From Bacteroidetes bacterium GWF2_38_335 (GTDB taxonomy: Bacteria; Bacteroidota; Bacteroidia; Bacteroidales; GWF2-38-335), in NCBI GenBank assembly GCA_001769535.1, contig MEOH01000010.1, forward strand, positions 254,414 through 318,413: a stretch of 64,000 nt of DNA, in the 5' to 3' direction. The translations under genes and the position numbers were made by a program. Positions 1 through 9,754 of this stretch are shown one piece after another. Under the pieces are notes generated by a model. The model did not search any database. It saw only the letters and a list, made by a program, of their open reading frames with translations, and was not told the origin of the DNA. Numbering within the stretch: position 1 is the stretch's first letter; every line of letters starts with the position of its first letter.

Positions 1-3000
1 TTAATTCTTAATGAACTTTTTAATGATCATTTGATTTTCAATTTGAATGGTCAGAAAATAGGTGCCCGGTGAATAATCAATTTCATCAATGATCATTCTG
101 CTCTCGTGCTGAACATTTTTCTGCACCATCTGATATAGTTTTTTTCCGTTTATATCAAGGATACTGATAGTTGCCGGCACTGGTTTTTCTGTATCAAATT
201 CAATGATTAACCTGTCGGTGACCGGATTTGGAAAAACCTTTATAATGGACAAAGGTTCACTGTTTTCAATCCCCGTTCCTCCGACTGCATATATTCCGTA
301 TCCTTTTGCCGAGCCCGAGGTGTCAACTAAAAAATTATAGTTTTCGAACAGCAAACTGGTTTCGCTGACTTCAAAATCATGGTAGCTGATTAAGGGCAAA
401 CCTGGTATATCGGCCATGATGCTGTATTCTCCCGTAGGTATTTCCTGAAAATAATAGTATCCGGTGTCATTGGTGGTGCTATAATTGAATATGTCATTTT
501 CATTGACCTGACTAACCAAAAACACGCTCATCCCTGAAACCGGGTCAGTGGTGTCTTTTGTCATGGTGTCGTAAAATGCATATCCCGAGATAAATCCCAG
601 ACCTGTAGTTAAGGGCAGTTCTTCAATCATGGTGAACACCACATTGACTTCATCATGACAGCCAAGATTCAAATAGTCAACATCAGCGCATAAGTATTGC
701 TGGTCATAATAAGTGGGAACCATATTGGGATAAGCCGCTTCGTTGATGACAGATGCCTTCAGGAAGAAATTTCCGCTTGAAGTGGGGTTGAACTGAAAAT
801 AACCGCTTTCTCCATTGGTTTTGGATTCTACAAAAATACTCTCCAAATCATCATTATATAGTTCAATTTCAACTTCTCCCGAATTAAAGGGAATGCTTGA
901 ATGTTCGATAACACCTGTGATTTCAATCTGGCTATCCTCAATGATTGAGACGGTATCTGTCAACGAGCAGTTGTTAATGTCGGTAATCAAAACAGGATAA
1001 TCTCCTACCGGAAGTCCGGATACATTGATAGAATCTTCATATGCGTTCACTATTCCGGTGCTGGAAAGCCATTGGATTTGGTGAGGCGACAATGGGGAAG
1101 TGCCTCCGGCTCCTGCCAAATTGACCCAGCCGTTATCCATTTCCAGACATGGATTGAAAACCGATAATATTTCTGCATAATTGGCTGCCGGTTCATAAAG
1201 CGTGTCCTGATAAGGAACGGAAGAACAACCATAGCTGTTGGTTGTAACAAGTTCTACAACGTGGTAGGTCTCTTCATTGGTCCAATTAATGGAGTCTAAA
1301 TAGGTTCCTCCAGCCGTGTTGGTGGCTGTGTAGCCAATTTCATAATCGCCAATGTCGCCAAAATTCCACTGATAAGATGGAAATGAATCATAAGGTGTGG
1401 ATACCATCCATGTTCCCCCAAAACACTCAGGTGCTTCAAATTCAAATAGACCATAGGGGACTCCTGCAAATCTTATGGCAATAGTTGATTGGACCGCACA
1501 CCGGTTGTCATAGGGATAGTATTCTGTCAGGTAAATGATTCTTGTGGTGTCTATGATGGTAACACAAACCTCGTCATTAATAGAGGTTCCGACAGCCGAA
1601 CCGGTAGATGAAAAAGTCAGGCCTGATGGTGAAAGTGAACTCCAGGTAACCACCGTACTGTCCATTGATTGCTCTCCAACCAAATCATAACAGTTGCCAC
1701 AACTAGTGTCTGTTGGGTTTACATAAGGTTCGGGCCATTCATAGAAAGTGAGGAAAAGCGGGCCGGCTGAATCGGCGCATACATATAAATTTTCATTAAA
1801 AGTCACATGGTTTTCTGCAATCAAGTACATCTGATGCTGTCCATAAATGCTTACATGAATAGTGTCATGAACATTTAAAGGATCAGTTAATCCTGATACA
1901 CTATTGTTAATAAAATCGGTTCCGGCATGGGTTGCATCAAACCAGTAAGCGGTGTCAGCGTCAAAAACAGAACCATTAATGTTAATATATTCTGGACCGC
2001 ACACCCAGTCATTTTCAGTTAGAAGTGATACATTGGGCCTTGGACTAAACGATATTGTAATGCAATCTTCCAAAATACAGGGTTGTGAGTACCCGCTTTC
2101 AATGGTTTCGCGCCAGCAGAAGGTTTCTATGACTGGATGGTTTGAAATAACTGTTGTGTTAGGTGATAGTTGGTTTGAATAACCGTAGCCAGTCAAATTA
2201 TATGTGCTCATCCATACTCCAACACCTGTGCCTCCCGTTGCATGAAGTTCGGCAATATATTGGCCGTCGCCATTCTGGCAATAAACAGTGTCGTTGCCCA
2301 CATCGATAGAATAGGGGAGATTGATAAAATGAATGTTTACCATATCGGTATCAAAACATGATGAAAAAGAGGGATTGCTTTCTGTCCATTGAAACTGATA
2401 ATCACCAGTTGCCGACACCATCACGGTTGCATGGGGATCATGTTCCGGAGTGGAATATTCTGTGGATGAAAAAACCGGGGTGGAAGGGCCTGATATAAAA
2501 GTCCAATGACCCAATGATGAACTATATGTTTTCTCTGCCTGCATGATATAAGTGTTGTTGCACGAAAAACTGTCAATGCCTGCATTGGCTTCTGTCTGCT
2601 GGTAAAATGTGATATTAACTGCATCTGAACTAACAGAGCCGGGGGAGCATTCGACATTCCAAAGAAACATTACTTCAGCAACACCATTTATAAAGAGTCC
2701 CTCATCAACCAGAGTAACTATTGCATCAGGATCAGTTGCAGGATCAATTGGAGCTAATGTATTGTGATCATAAAAAACAACATTTTCCTGACAAGTCCAG
2801 AAATAATTCAAAAGCTCGACACCCGTAATATCTGCATTCATGTTAGCCGAATTGCCACAGGTAATAATATCATTGCCGGCATAAGAATATGGCCCTGCTA
2901 CAAAATAAGCCGAAACCTCATCTGTGTCAGAACAAACACCATTGGTTTCGTTCCATGTGAAAGATAGAAAAACTTCTGGACCAAGAAGTGCTGTATTCGC

Positions 3001-3576
3001 TATTACAACAGGTTCGGTTTCGGGGTGTGGATTGTCAGGATCAACAGGATCGAAAAAGAGCACATCATATACAGGATCGCCTAACCCATCAGTAACTGTC
3101 CAAAAACCTTCTCCGATCACCCCGGTTGCATTCAGATGATATTCTGAACCGCAAATAGTTGTGTCAACTCCAACGTACGGACTGGGTATTTCAAAAAAAG
3201 TAACGATCACATCATCATCGCTGGTGCCTGTTCCATCGTCAACAGTCCAGATGAATTGATAGACGATTGAATCAGAATAGGCAGGTATAACCACCGTTGC
3301 GTTTGGACTGTGAATGTCGGAAAATGCAGCAGGGGAAAGTTCGGGTATGGCTGTCCATGTGCCTGTTTCCGATGCTTCAAGCTCTGATGCAAGCAATGTG
3401 TAAGTGTCTCCGCATACTGATGTGTCTTCACCTGCATAAACCAGTGGCACCGGTGAATACAAATTGCCTGATTGGATATTGATTGTTGAAAATGAACGAT
3501 CATTGACCGGGGTATTTGCCTCTGCAGATACTGCAAACAAGGCCATTGCGATTAAAAAACTGAAGTTGGTTTTCAT
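1..3576 (-). CDS. Large secreted multi-repeat protein with T9SS type A sorting domain
   Basis: The 1191-residue protein begins with a signal peptide (MKTNFSFLIAMALFAVSAEA). About seven repeats of roughly 95-110 residues follow; each starts with a G-x-D-x-x-x-C-G/N signature and carries a G-x-W and a later F-x-W motif. A PKD-like segment (QWNFGD) and two CnaB/carboxypeptidase-regulatory-like segments lie near residues 900-1080. The last ~85 residues match the type A T9SS C-terminal domain (VFPNPVTDRLIIEF, then ISILDINGK, then SPGTYFLTI). From family knowledge such proteins cross the outer membrane through T9SS and are attached or released at the surface. The gene is complete: the stop codon is at positions 1-3. 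It probably acts as an adhesin or matrix component, but no enzyme domain is visible, so the function is inferred only from architecture. Confidence 0.85.
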   Translation of the reverse strand: MKTNFSFLIAMALFAVSAEANTPVNDRSFSTINIQSGNLYSPVPLVYAGEDTSVCGDTYTLLASELEASETGTWTAIPELSPAAFSDIHSPNATVVIPAYSDSIVYQFIWTVDDGTGTSDDDVIVTFFEIPSPYVGVDTTICGSEYHLNATGVIGEGFWTVTDGLGDPVYDVLFFDPVDPDNPHPETEPVVIANTALLGPEVFLSFTWNETNGVCSDTDEVSAYFVAGPYSYAGNDIITCGNSANMNADITGVELLNYFWTCQENVVFYDHNTLAPIDPATDPDAIVTLVDEGLFINGVAEVMFLWNVECSPGSVSSDAVNITFYQQTEANAGIDSFSCNNTYIMQAEKTYSSSLGHWTFISGPSTPVFSSTEYSTPEHDPHATVMVSATGDYQFQWTESNPSFSSCFDTDMVNIHFINLPYSIDVGNDTVYCQNGDGQYIAELHATGGTGVGVWMSTYNLTGYGYSNQLSPNTTVISNHPVIETFCWRETIESGYSQPCILEDCITISFSPRPNVSLLTENDWVCGPEYININGSVFDADTAYWFDATHAGTDFINNSVSGLTDPLNVHDTIHVSIYGQHQMYLIAENHVTFNENLYVCADSAGPLFLTFYEWPEPYVNPTDTSCGNCYDLVGEQSMDSTVVTWSSLSPSGLTFSSTGSAVGTSINDEVCVTIIDTTRIIYLTEYYPYDNRCAVQSTIAIRFAGVPYGLFEFEAPECFGGTWMVSTPYDSFPSYQWNFGDIGDYEIGYTATNTAGGTYLDSINWTNEETYHVVELVTTNSYGCSSVPYQDTLYEPAANYAEILSVFNPCLEMDNGWVNLAGAGGTSPLSPHQIQWLSSTGIVNAYEDSINVSGLPVGDYPVLITDINNCSLTDTVSIIEDSQIEITGVIEHSSIPFNSGEVEIELYNDDLESIFVESKTNGESGYFQFNPTSSGNFFLKASVINEAAYPNMVPTYYDQQYLCADVDYLNLGCHDEVNVVFTMIEELPLTTGLGFISGYAFYDTMTKDTTDPVSGMSVFLVSQVNENDIFNYSTTNDTGYYYFQEIPTGEYSIMADIPGLPLISYHDFEVSETSLLFENYNFLVDTSGSAKGYGIYAVGGTGIENSEPLSIIKVFPNPVTDRLIIEFDTEKPVPATISILDINGKKLYQMVQKNVQHESRMIIDEIDYSPGTYFLTIQIENQMIIKKFIKN

Positions 3577-3611
3577 AACTTATGCTTTTGACTGCTACTG
3601 AATAATGATAG

Positions 3612-3619
3612 CAAATGTA
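3612..3619 (-). promoter_or_regulatory. Candidate -7 element TACATTTG
   Basis: On the minus strand TACATTTG fits the Bacteroidota -7 consensus TAnnTTTG and lies 35 bp upstream of the start of the large T9SS cargo gene. The -33 position holds only a partial match. Confidence 0.4.
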
Positions 3620-3689
3620 ATTTATTGTTTAATCAGAACAGTATAAAGACAAATTAAGTGACCTAAAAGTTGCCTGATGTAAAAAAAAA

Positions 3690-4040
3690 CTATAAAATTC
3701 CCGACACAACCAATCCCCCATAAAACATTAATGCACCAATAACCAGAAAAGGAAAGTTTCTGAAAGACACTAAAAGAAGGGCTTCTTTTGTTGTTTTAGA
3801 TTTGATTATAATGTAATTGCTAATTGAAATTAGAAAAATCTGAGTGAAACCTGAAAAAATCAAAATGATTCTCGTAAAGTCGATGGCAAAATCCTCAGAA
3901 AAAAAACCGTCTGGTTTGAAACTTGAGATGTAAAGTATGTATATCCCAACGACAGTGAGCAGTTGAAGCAAAACTGCTGTCAGAAATATAAACTGCTGCC
4001 TGTTGGCGAAAATGCTATTCATCCACCGAAATGCTTTCAT
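3690..4040 (-). CDS. Small membrane protein, three predicted TM segments
   Basis: This 116-residue protein has three hydrophobic segments (about residues 17-37, 48-74 and 90-115) and no recognised motif. Its start overlaps the end of the upstream gene by 26 bases, which suggests translational coupling and a shared job with the clan CD-like membrane protein encoded there. An alternative start at Met7 is possible. I do not recognise the family. Confidence 0.65.
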   Translation of the reverse strand: MKAFRWMNSIFANRQQFIFLTAVLLQLLTVVGIYILYISSFKPDGFFSEDFAIDFTRIILIFSGFTQIFLISISNYIIIKSKTTKEALLLVSFRNFPFLVIGALMFYGGLVVSGIL

Positions 4041-4701
4041 CTCCTGTTATTATTGCTTTTGTATCATTAATGACCTGACTTTTATTTTCTGAAAATGCAT
4101 AAATCCAGTTTAATCTGCCGACGCACATTTCATTGGCATCATCGCAAGATTCATCTAATCTCATTCCGCTGCTCCAGTTGCGTAAAAAATAAAAGTAAAA
4201 CACAGGCGACATGCTCATCTGTCCGTAATGCGACATGTAAGCATCAGCTCCGATTGAGATGGCATAATCGCCCTGATTGAAGTTTCCACATCCTGTATTG
4301 TATATCAGTCTTATGTTCCGAAGCAAAAAGGCATCAAGCTGACCAATCTCATAGATTAACTGATTTCCGTGAGCCAAAATGAAAATATCCACTTCAGGGT
4401 ATTTTTTCAGCAATCGTAAAAGTTCGCTCAGGAAAAAATCTTTTTTATCGTTTGCCGAATATTGTGTGATGTAAACCGATTCATTATATGCGTTTTCGGT
4501 GTACCCTGTTGTAAATAAACGGGAACCAAATTTTTGAAAGGTGTTGACGTCATCACGGATTGCAATAACGGCCCTCTGGTTGATGTTTTTGTCAGGAGTC
4601 GATCTTAGAAAAGGAAAATCTGAAATTATAAAAACAACTACAAAAGCACACATTATATATATGGCGACAAAAATAGCTGCGAAACATTTTACATTCTTCA
4701 T
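4015..4701 (-). CDS. Membrane-anchored clan CD (caspase/CHAT-like) peptidase candidate
   Basis: The 228-residue protein has one N-terminal membrane segment (residues 7-27). The rest resembles a clan CD cysteine peptidase core. A hydrophobic strand ends in His111-Gly112 (VDIFILAHGN), and a second hydrophobic strand about 20 residues later ends in Gly-Cys138-Gly (IRLIYNTGCGN). This is the His-Gly and Gly-Cys arrangement of caspases, gingipains, clostripain and CHAT domains. The stretch after Cys138 (GADAYMSHYG, then FYFYFLRNW) also resembles the segment after the CHAT cysteine. The assignment is by motif and predicted fold only. The following small membrane gene overlaps it by 26 bases, so the two probably form one unit. 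Confidence 0.6.
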   Translation of the reverse strand: MKNVKCFAAIFVAIYIMCAFVVVFIISDFPFLRSTPDKNINQRAVIAIRDDVNTFQKFGSRLFTTGYTENAYNESVYITQYSANDKKDFFLSELLRLLKKYPEVDIFILAHGNQLIYEIGQLDAFLLRNIRLIYNTGCGNFNQGDYAISIGADAYMSHYGQMSMSPVFYFYFLRNWSSGMRLDESCDDANEMCVGRLNWIYAFSENKSQVINDTKAIITGDESISVDE

Positions 4702-4757
4702 TGCAACTAATTTAGGTAAAAAATTGTTTGATAAAAGAGATATGTAAAATAATATTG

Positions 4758-4765
4758 TAAATTTG
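4758..4765 (+). promoter_or_regulatory. Candidate -7 element TAAATTTG
   Basis: TAAATTTG fits TAnnTTTG and lies 23 bp before the start codon of the next plus-strand gene. No good -33 element is visible at the usual distance. Confidence 0.35.
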
Positions 4766-4788
4766 AATAGAAATTAAAAAATCCAGCT

Positions 4789-5442
4789 ATGAAAAAACTC
4801 TACTTTTCTGCATTTTTATGCCTTCTCTGGACATTTTCAAATGCCCAGTTTCCTGCTCCACAGAATTTTAATTTTTCTTACACTTACATCATGATGGGAG
4901 ATGCCGGCCCTTGTGGAGGAAATTATCTGTACGGACCAACCTATTGCTCACATTTTACCTGGGAAGCACCCGATACTCTTACTACAACTGCCGATTTTGA
5001 ATGTTACAGGGTTCATTACAAGTCTGATACATCGGATTGGTACGATGTAGTGATAGATACATTTTATGTAACTACTGAAACAGAGTTGCACGTCCAGCTT
5101 GGTGTTGTTGGGTGGGTATGGGTAACGGCGATTTATTCTTCACCCGAAAGGGAATCTGATTCTTCTGAAGTTTTTTATAACCCCGATCTGCCTGTTGATG
5201 TAATTGATGTTGAGGTAAGTAAAGAAATATCAGCATCCTGGGTGGCTGCCGAAAACTCAATTTTTATTACTGGTGCCGATGAGAATAGAAACATCCGAAT
5301 GATTGATATGTCTGGAAAATGTATATTGAATCTGGAAAGCCGAATGAATAAAATTGAAATTTCAGAATTCTCCGGATTGTATATCCTTCAAATACTAACA
5401 GAATCCGGCAAATATTTTTCAGCGAAAATACAGATACAATAA
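4789..5442 (+). CDS. Small secreted FN3-like protein with T9SS-type C-terminus
   Basis: The 217-residue protein has a signal peptide (MKKLYFSAFLCLLWTFSNA). A beta-rich middle part (about residues 20-135) has the look of a fibronectin type III fold. The C-terminal ~65 residues have the sequence flow of a type A T9SS sorting domain (IRMIDMSGKCILNLES, then FSGLYILQIL), although the usual PNP motif at its start is missing. It is likely a surface or extracellular protein; no catalytic motif is seen. It is transcribed divergently from the clan CD-like gene and is followed by a terminator-like hairpin. Confidence 0.75.
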   Translation: MKKLYFSAFLCLLWTFSNAQFPAPQNFNFSYTYIMMGDAGPCGGNYLYGPTYCSHFTWEAPDTLTTTADFECYRVHYKSDTSDWYDVVIDTFYVTTETELHVQLGVVGWVWVTAIYSSPERESDSSEVFYNPDLPVDVIDVEVSKEISASWVAAENSIFITGADENRNIRMIDMSGKCILNLESRMNKIEISEFSGLYILQILTESGKYFSAKIQIQ

Positions 5443-5469
5443 ATTGATTTCTTAAACCAGCTTTTCAGA

Positions 5470-5505
5470 TGTCATTGACATAGCTTTTCAATGACATTTT
5501 TTTTT
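5470..5505 (+). terminator. Rho-independent terminator
   Basis: An 8-bp stem TGTCATTG/CAATGACA (5470-5477 and 5489-5496) with an 11-nt loop is followed directly by a run of T, 28 bp after the preceding stop codon. Confidence 0.75.
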
Positions 5506-5560
5506 ATGCATCCTTCAGATTTCATTAATTAATTCTTATTTTTATAAAAATATCCTGTAC

Positions 5561-7225
5561 ATGAGATACAAATTAAATATTATTGGGTTTTTATTAATAA
5601 TACTGATCATGAGCCAATGCACCAGCACCCCTGAATCTGAAAAAACCAAAGTTGATCTGATCCTGAAAAACGCTACCGTTTACACAGTTGACTCTGTTTT
5701 TTCCGTGGCTGATTTTATTGCTGTTTCAGATGGAAAAATTGTTGCAGTTGGAAAAGAAAATGACTTGTCAGGTTTGTTTGAATCAGATAAGGTAATCGAT
5801 CTTGATGGTGCTTTTGTTTACCCCGGCTTCAACGATGCCCATTGCCATTTTTACAGTTATGGGTACGGTCTTGAAAACAGGGTTGATCTGGAAGGTACAA
5901 AGTCTTTTGATGAGATTCTGGAAAGGTTATCTGAATATCACAAAACCCACAATTATCCTTATATTGAGGGCAGGGGATGGGATCAGAATGACTGGGAAAA
6001 CAAAAATTTCCCCGATAACAAAAAGCTTGATGAAATGTTTCCCGATATTCCGGTTGTCCTTGTCAGAATAGATGGCCATGCTGCTTTGGTTAATTCTGAA
6101 GCTTTGAAAAAAGCTGGAATAAACGAAAAAACGATTATTAAAGGGGGGAAGGTAGAAGTTAAGAACGGACACACAACGGGCATCCTGATTGATATGGCTG
6201 TTGATGAAATTATGAAAATTCTTCCCAAACCTACTGACGAGCAAATGCAGAATGCCTATGTTATTGCTCAGAAAAACTGTGTTGCTGCCGGACTTACTTC
6301 TGTTACCGATGCCGGAATGGGACTCGATACCATCAGAATGGCTCAAAAACTTATTGAAGAAAATAAACTAAAAATCCGCATCAATGCAATGCTCAATCCC
6401 ACTGAGGAAAATTTTCAGGCATTTATGTATAAAGGGGTTTACGAAACCGACCTTCTTACCGTCAGGTCGGTGAAGTTATATGCCGATGGTGCTCTGGGGT
6501 CAAGAGGCGCCTTGCTTCTCGAAACTTATTCCGATGATCCCGGAAACAAGGGGATTTTGGTTTCATCCGAAGAATATCTGTATAAAATAAGTGAAATGGC
6601 CTTTGAGCATAACTATCAGGTTTGTACCCATGCAATTGGTGATGGGGCTGTGAGGTTAATGCTCACCGTTTATTCTGAGTTCCTGCACGGAAAAAACGAC
6701 TTGCGCTGGCGCATTGAACATGCCCAGGTTGTGCACCCCGATGACTTTAAACTTTTTGCTGCTAACAGCATTATACCGTCGGTTCAGGCTACCCACGCCA
6801 CCTCGGATATGTATTGGGCAAAAGACCGTATTGGGTTGGACAGACTAAAAGGAGCGTATGCATATAAGCAGTTGCTTAATCAGAACGGCTGGCTGCCAAA
6901 CGGAACAGATTTTCCCATTGAAAAAATTTCACCACTGCTTACTTTTTATGCCGCTGTTTTTAGAACCGATGTGTCAGGCTTCCCCGAAGGAGGTTTTCAG
7001 AAAGAAAATGCACTGAACAGAAGAGAAGCCTTGAAGTCAATAACATTTTGGCCTGCAATGGCATCCTTTGAGGAAAATAAAAAGGGAACCATCGAGCCGG
7101 GAAAATTTGCCGATTTCACCATACTTGATACCGATCTTCTCAAAGCTGATAAAGGAGAAATTATCAGGGCAAATGTTCTGAAAACCATTATTAATGGTGA
7201 AATAATATATAATTATGAAAAATAA
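5561..7225 (+). CDS. YtcJ-like metal-dependent amidohydrolase, probably exported
   Basis: The 554-residue protein belongs to the amidohydrolase superfamily (YtcJ-like subgroup). A small beta domain (about residues 30-85) leads into a TIM-barrel core with the metal-binding pair His94-x-His96 (FNDAHCHF) and later the typical HAIGDGAV and EHAQVV motifs. The C-terminus returns to the beta domain (GTIEPGKFADFTILD). The N-terminus is hydrophobic and ends in MSQC at Cys20, so the protein may be a lipoprotein, although Gln before the Cys is not a standard lipobox. Substrates of this subgroup are mostly unknown (N-formyl or amide compounds in studied cases). It stands alone between a terminator and gmhA. 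Confidence 0.88.
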   Translation: MRYKLNIIGFLLIILIMSQCTSTPESEKTKVDLILKNATVYTVDSVFSVADFIAVSDGKIVAVGKENDLSGLFESDKVIDLDGAFVYPGFNDAHCHFYSYGYGLENRVDLEGTKSFDEILERLSEYHKTHNYPYIEGRGWDQNDWENKNFPDNKKLDEMFPDIPVVLVRIDGHAALVNSEALKKAGINEKTIIKGGKVEVKNGHTTGILIDMAVDEIMKILPKPTDEQMQNAYVIAQKNCVAAGLTSVTDAGMGLDTIRMAQKLIEENKLKIRINAMLNPTEENFQAFMYKGVYETDLLTVRSVKLYADGALGSRGALLLETYSDDPGNKGILVSSEEYLYKISEMAFEHNYQVCTHAIGDGAVRLMLTVYSEFLHGKNDLRWRIEHAQVVHPDDFKLFAANSIIPSVQATHATSDMYWAKDRIGLDRLKGAYAYKQLLNQNGWLPNGTDFPIEKISPLLTFYAAVFRTDVSGFPEGGFQKENALNRREALKSITFWPAMASFEENKKGTIEPGKFADFTILDTDLLKADKGEIIRANVLKTIINGEIIYNYEK

Positions 7226-7291
7226 ATGCATATTATTAACATTTAATTACTTTATTAAATGAAAAAATGTGTTTATGTTGTTAAATTATGT

Positions 7292-7299
7292 TATTTTTG
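7292..7299 (+). promoter_or_regulatory. Candidate -7 element for gmhA-comM
   Basis: TATTTTTG fits TAnnTTTG and lies 22 bp before the gmhA start. The -33 box is not clear. Confidence 0.4.
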
Positions 7300-7321
7300 A
7301 ACCGTGAATTAACAATAAAAT

Positions 7322-7894
7322 ATGGAATTGATCAGAAAACAATTTGAAGAAGCAGGAAAAACCCTGGAAACTTTCATGAATGATGACAACAATATCCGTT
7401 CAGTTATGAAAGCCGGCGATTTGATTGTGGATGCAATCAGCTGTGGTAAAAAGGTGATTTCTGCCGGAAATGGCGGCTCTATGTGTGATGCCATGCATTT
7501 TGCCGAAGAAATGACAGGCAGGTTTCGCAACGACCGACATGCATTGCCTGCAATTGCCATTTCTGATCCCTCTTTTATTTCCTGTGCAGCCAACGATTTT
7601 GGCTATGAAAAGGTGTTTTCGCGGTTTATTGAGGGTATTGGAAACAACGGAGATGTTTTTCTTGCCATCAGCACCTCCGGAAACAGTGAAAATATTATCA
7701 ATGCAGCACTGAAAGCACGTGAAAAAGGGTTGAAAGTAATTGGTCTGACAGGCAAAGACGGCGGCGTGCTTGCCGGTTTATGCGATACCGAAGTACGTGC
7801 TCCCGGCTCTGCCTATGCCGACCGTGCCCAGGAAATCCATATCAAAGTGATTCACACATTAATTTTATATGTGGAATCAAAACTGAATCTATAA
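7322..7894 (+). CDS. gmhA: Phosphoheptose isomerase (sedoheptulose 7-phosphate isomerase)
   Basis: GmhA turns sedoheptulose 7-phosphate into D-glycero-D-manno-heptose 7-phosphate, the first step of heptose precursor synthesis for LPS core or surface glycans. The 190-residue protein matches the family length (E. coli 192) and is a single SIS domain. It has the phosphate-binding ISTSGNS loop (116-122) and AGNGGS (48-53). The zinc and catalytic ligands His59, Glu63, Gln170 and His178 sit where they do in E. coli GmhA. The stop codon is immediately followed by the start of the ComM-like gene, so the two are probably co-transcribed. Confidence 0.95.
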   Translation: MELIRKQFEEAGKTLETFMNDDNNIRSVMKAGDLIVDAISCGKKVISAGNGGSMCDAMHFAEEMTGRFRNDRHALPAIAISDPSFISCAANDFGYEKVFSRFIEGIGNNGDVFLAISTSGNSENIINAALKAREKGLKVIGLTGKDGGVLAGLCDTEVRAPGSAYADRAQEIHIKVIHTLILYVESKLNL

Positions 7895-9430
7895 ATGCTC
7901 GTTAAAGCTTTTGGCAGTGCCGTAAACGGAATACATGCCACTACTGTTACCGTTGAGGTTGATGTTACTCTTGGTGCGAAATTTCATTTGGTTGGCCTGC
8001 CCGACAATGCCGTTAAGGAAAGTTCTTTCAGGATTTTCACAGCTATTTCAGCAGTTGGATTTCGTGTGCCGGTAAAAAAAATCGTTATCAATATGGCTCC
8101 GGCCGACATCAAAAAAGAAGGTTCGGCTTACGACCTCACTATTGCCATTGCAATGATGGCGGCAACCGGATTGATATCTCCCGAACATGTTCATGAATTT
8201 ATAATTATGGGTGAGCTTTCCCTTGATGGCAGTCTGCAGCCGGTTAAAGGTGTTCTTCCAATTGCCATTCAGGCAAAGGAAGAAGGATTCAGGGGGTTTA
8301 TTCTTCCCGAGGAAAATGCGCGGGAGGCTGCTGTGGTAAGCGGATTGGAGGTGTACGGAGTGAAAAATATTCTGGAAGTAATTGAGTATTTCAATGATAA
8401 AATTCAACTTGAAAGAACGATTGTGAATACCGAAGAGGAATTTTATGCCAATGTGAACAATTACGATGTGGATTTTTCTGATGTAAAAGGGCAGGAAAAC
8501 GTAAAACGCGCTTTGGAAATTGCTGCAGCCGGTGGACATAACATCATACTGATCGGTCCGCCCGGTGCCGGAAAAACCATGCTCGCAAAACGCATACCAA
8601 CCATATTGCCTCCGTTGACATTGACCGAAGCACTTGAAACAACAAAAATACACTCGGTGGCAGGAAAAATTGAGAAAAAAGCTTCCCTCATGACCCGCCG
8701 TCCGTTCAGAAGTCCGCACCACACAATATCCGATGTGGCCTTGGTCGGTGGTGGCACTTTTCCACAACCCGGTGAGATATCACTTGCTCATAATGGGGTT
8801 TTGTTCCTTGATGAATTGCCCGAATTCAAGCGCACTGTTTTGGAAGTCATGCGACAGCCCCTGGAAGACAGGGTAATTACTATTTCGAGGGCAAGGTTTT
8901 CGGTCGAATATCCGGCCAGCTCCATGTTGGTGGCATCCATGAACCCTTGTCCGTGCGGCTATTACAACCATCCCGACAAGGATTGTGTTTGTGCGCACGG
9001 AGTAGTTCAGAAGTATCTGAACAGAATTTCAGGTCCTTTGCTCGATCGAATTGATATCCACCTTGAAGTAGTTCCGGTGCCATTTGAAAAACTCGCAGAG
9101 CTTCGTCCGTCCGAAAACAGCAACGAAATCAGGGAAAGGGTAATCAGGGCAAGAAACATACAAACAGAAAGATTCCGGGAGGCAGGAATTCACTGCAATG
9201 CCCAAATGTCTTCGCGAATGCTTGAAAATTATTGCAAACTGACGGAGGCAGGTATGGGACTGCTGAAAAATGCCATGGAAAGACTGGGACTATCTGCCAG
9301 GGCATATGACCGGATTTTAAAAGTGGCCCGCACCGTTGCTGATCTTGATTCCAGTGCAAATATCGAAACAAATCATATTGCTGAAGCTATTAATTACAGG
9401 AGTCTGGACCGTGAGGGGTGGGCGGGGTAA
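7895..9430 (+). CDS. comM: YifB/ComM family Mg-chelatase-like AAA+ ATPase
   Basis: The 511-residue protein has the three parts of the ComM/YifB family: an N-terminal Lon-like domain (about 1-180), a central AAA+ Mg-chelatase domain with Walker A GPPGAGKT (about 223-230) and Walker [11 protein letters not shown], and a C-terminal domain with a helical tail. ComM acts as a hexameric helicase for branch migration during natural transformation in Vibrio and Acinetobacter. Its role in Bacteroidota is inferred by homology. A Cys cluster ([13 protein letters not shown]) inside the ATPase domain is typical. The start codon follows the gmhA stop with no gap. Confidence 0.93.
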   Translation: MLVKAFGSAVNGIHATTVTVEVDVTLGAKFHLVGLPDNAVKESSFRIFTAISAVGFRVPVKKIVINMAPADIKKEGSAYDLTIAIAMMAATGLISPEHVHEFIIMGELSLDGSLQPVKGVLPIAIQAKEEGFRGFILPEENAREAAVVSGLEVYGVKNILEVIEYFNDKIQLERTIVNTEEEFYANVNNYDVDFSDVKGQENVKRALEIAAAGGHNIILIGPPGAGKTMLAKRIPTILPPLTLTEALETTKIHSVAGKIEKKASLMTRRPFRSPHHTISDVALVGGGTFPQPGEISLAHNGVLFLDELPEFKRTVLEVMRQPLEDRVITISRARFSVEYPASSMLVASMNPCPCGYYNHPDKDCVCAHGVVQKYLNRISGPLLDRIDIHLEVVPVPFEKLAELRPSENSNEIRERVIRARNIQTERFREAGIHCNAQMSSRMLENYCKLTEAGMGLLKNAMERLGLSARAYDRILKVARTVADLDSSANIETNHIAEAINYRSLDREGWAG

Positions 9431-9465
9431 GCAAAAAATCTTTATTGATACTTTTTGTTAATTTT

Positions 9466-9750
9466 TTAAGCATTTAAGGGATTTATTTTAATCTGACCGC
9501 CTATTGCCCTTAATACTTTCATTATTGTTTCAAATTGTGGTTTAGCGCCTTCTGACAAAGCTTTATATAGACTGGGTCGGCTAAGCCCTGTTTCTTCAGC
9601 TATTTTTGTCATTCCAATGGATTTGGCAATATGGCCAATTGCAATTATTATATCAGAATTATTTCCATCTTCCAAAACAGAATTTAAGTACTCGGCAATC
9701 ATTTCTTTGTTTTCTAAATAGTCTGCTATATCAAATCTTGAAGTTTCCAT
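9466..9750 (-). CDS. HI1420-type addiction-module antidote (HTH antitoxin)
   Basis: The 94-residue protein matches the HI1420/HigA-like antidote family. The N-terminus (FDIADYLENKEMIAEYLNS) is typical, and a helix-turn-helix (TKIAEETGLSRPSLYKAL) spans about residues 49-66. It would neutralise the toxin encoded 4 bases upstream and repress their common promoter. The reading frame is intact, while its partner toxin carries a stop codon, so it may now be an orphan antitoxin or regulator. Confidence 0.9.
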   Translation of the reverse strand: METSRFDIADYLENKEMIAEYLNSVLEDGNNSDIIIAIGHIAKSIGMTKIAEETGLSRPSLYKALSEGAKPQFETIMKVLRAIGGQIKINPLNA

Positions 9751-9754
9751 ATCC

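Noticed and set aside
8048-8767. A 239-codon open frame opposite the ComM-like gene
   Set aside because: It is rich in Cys, Phe and His and fits no family. The plus-strand gene is complete and conserved.
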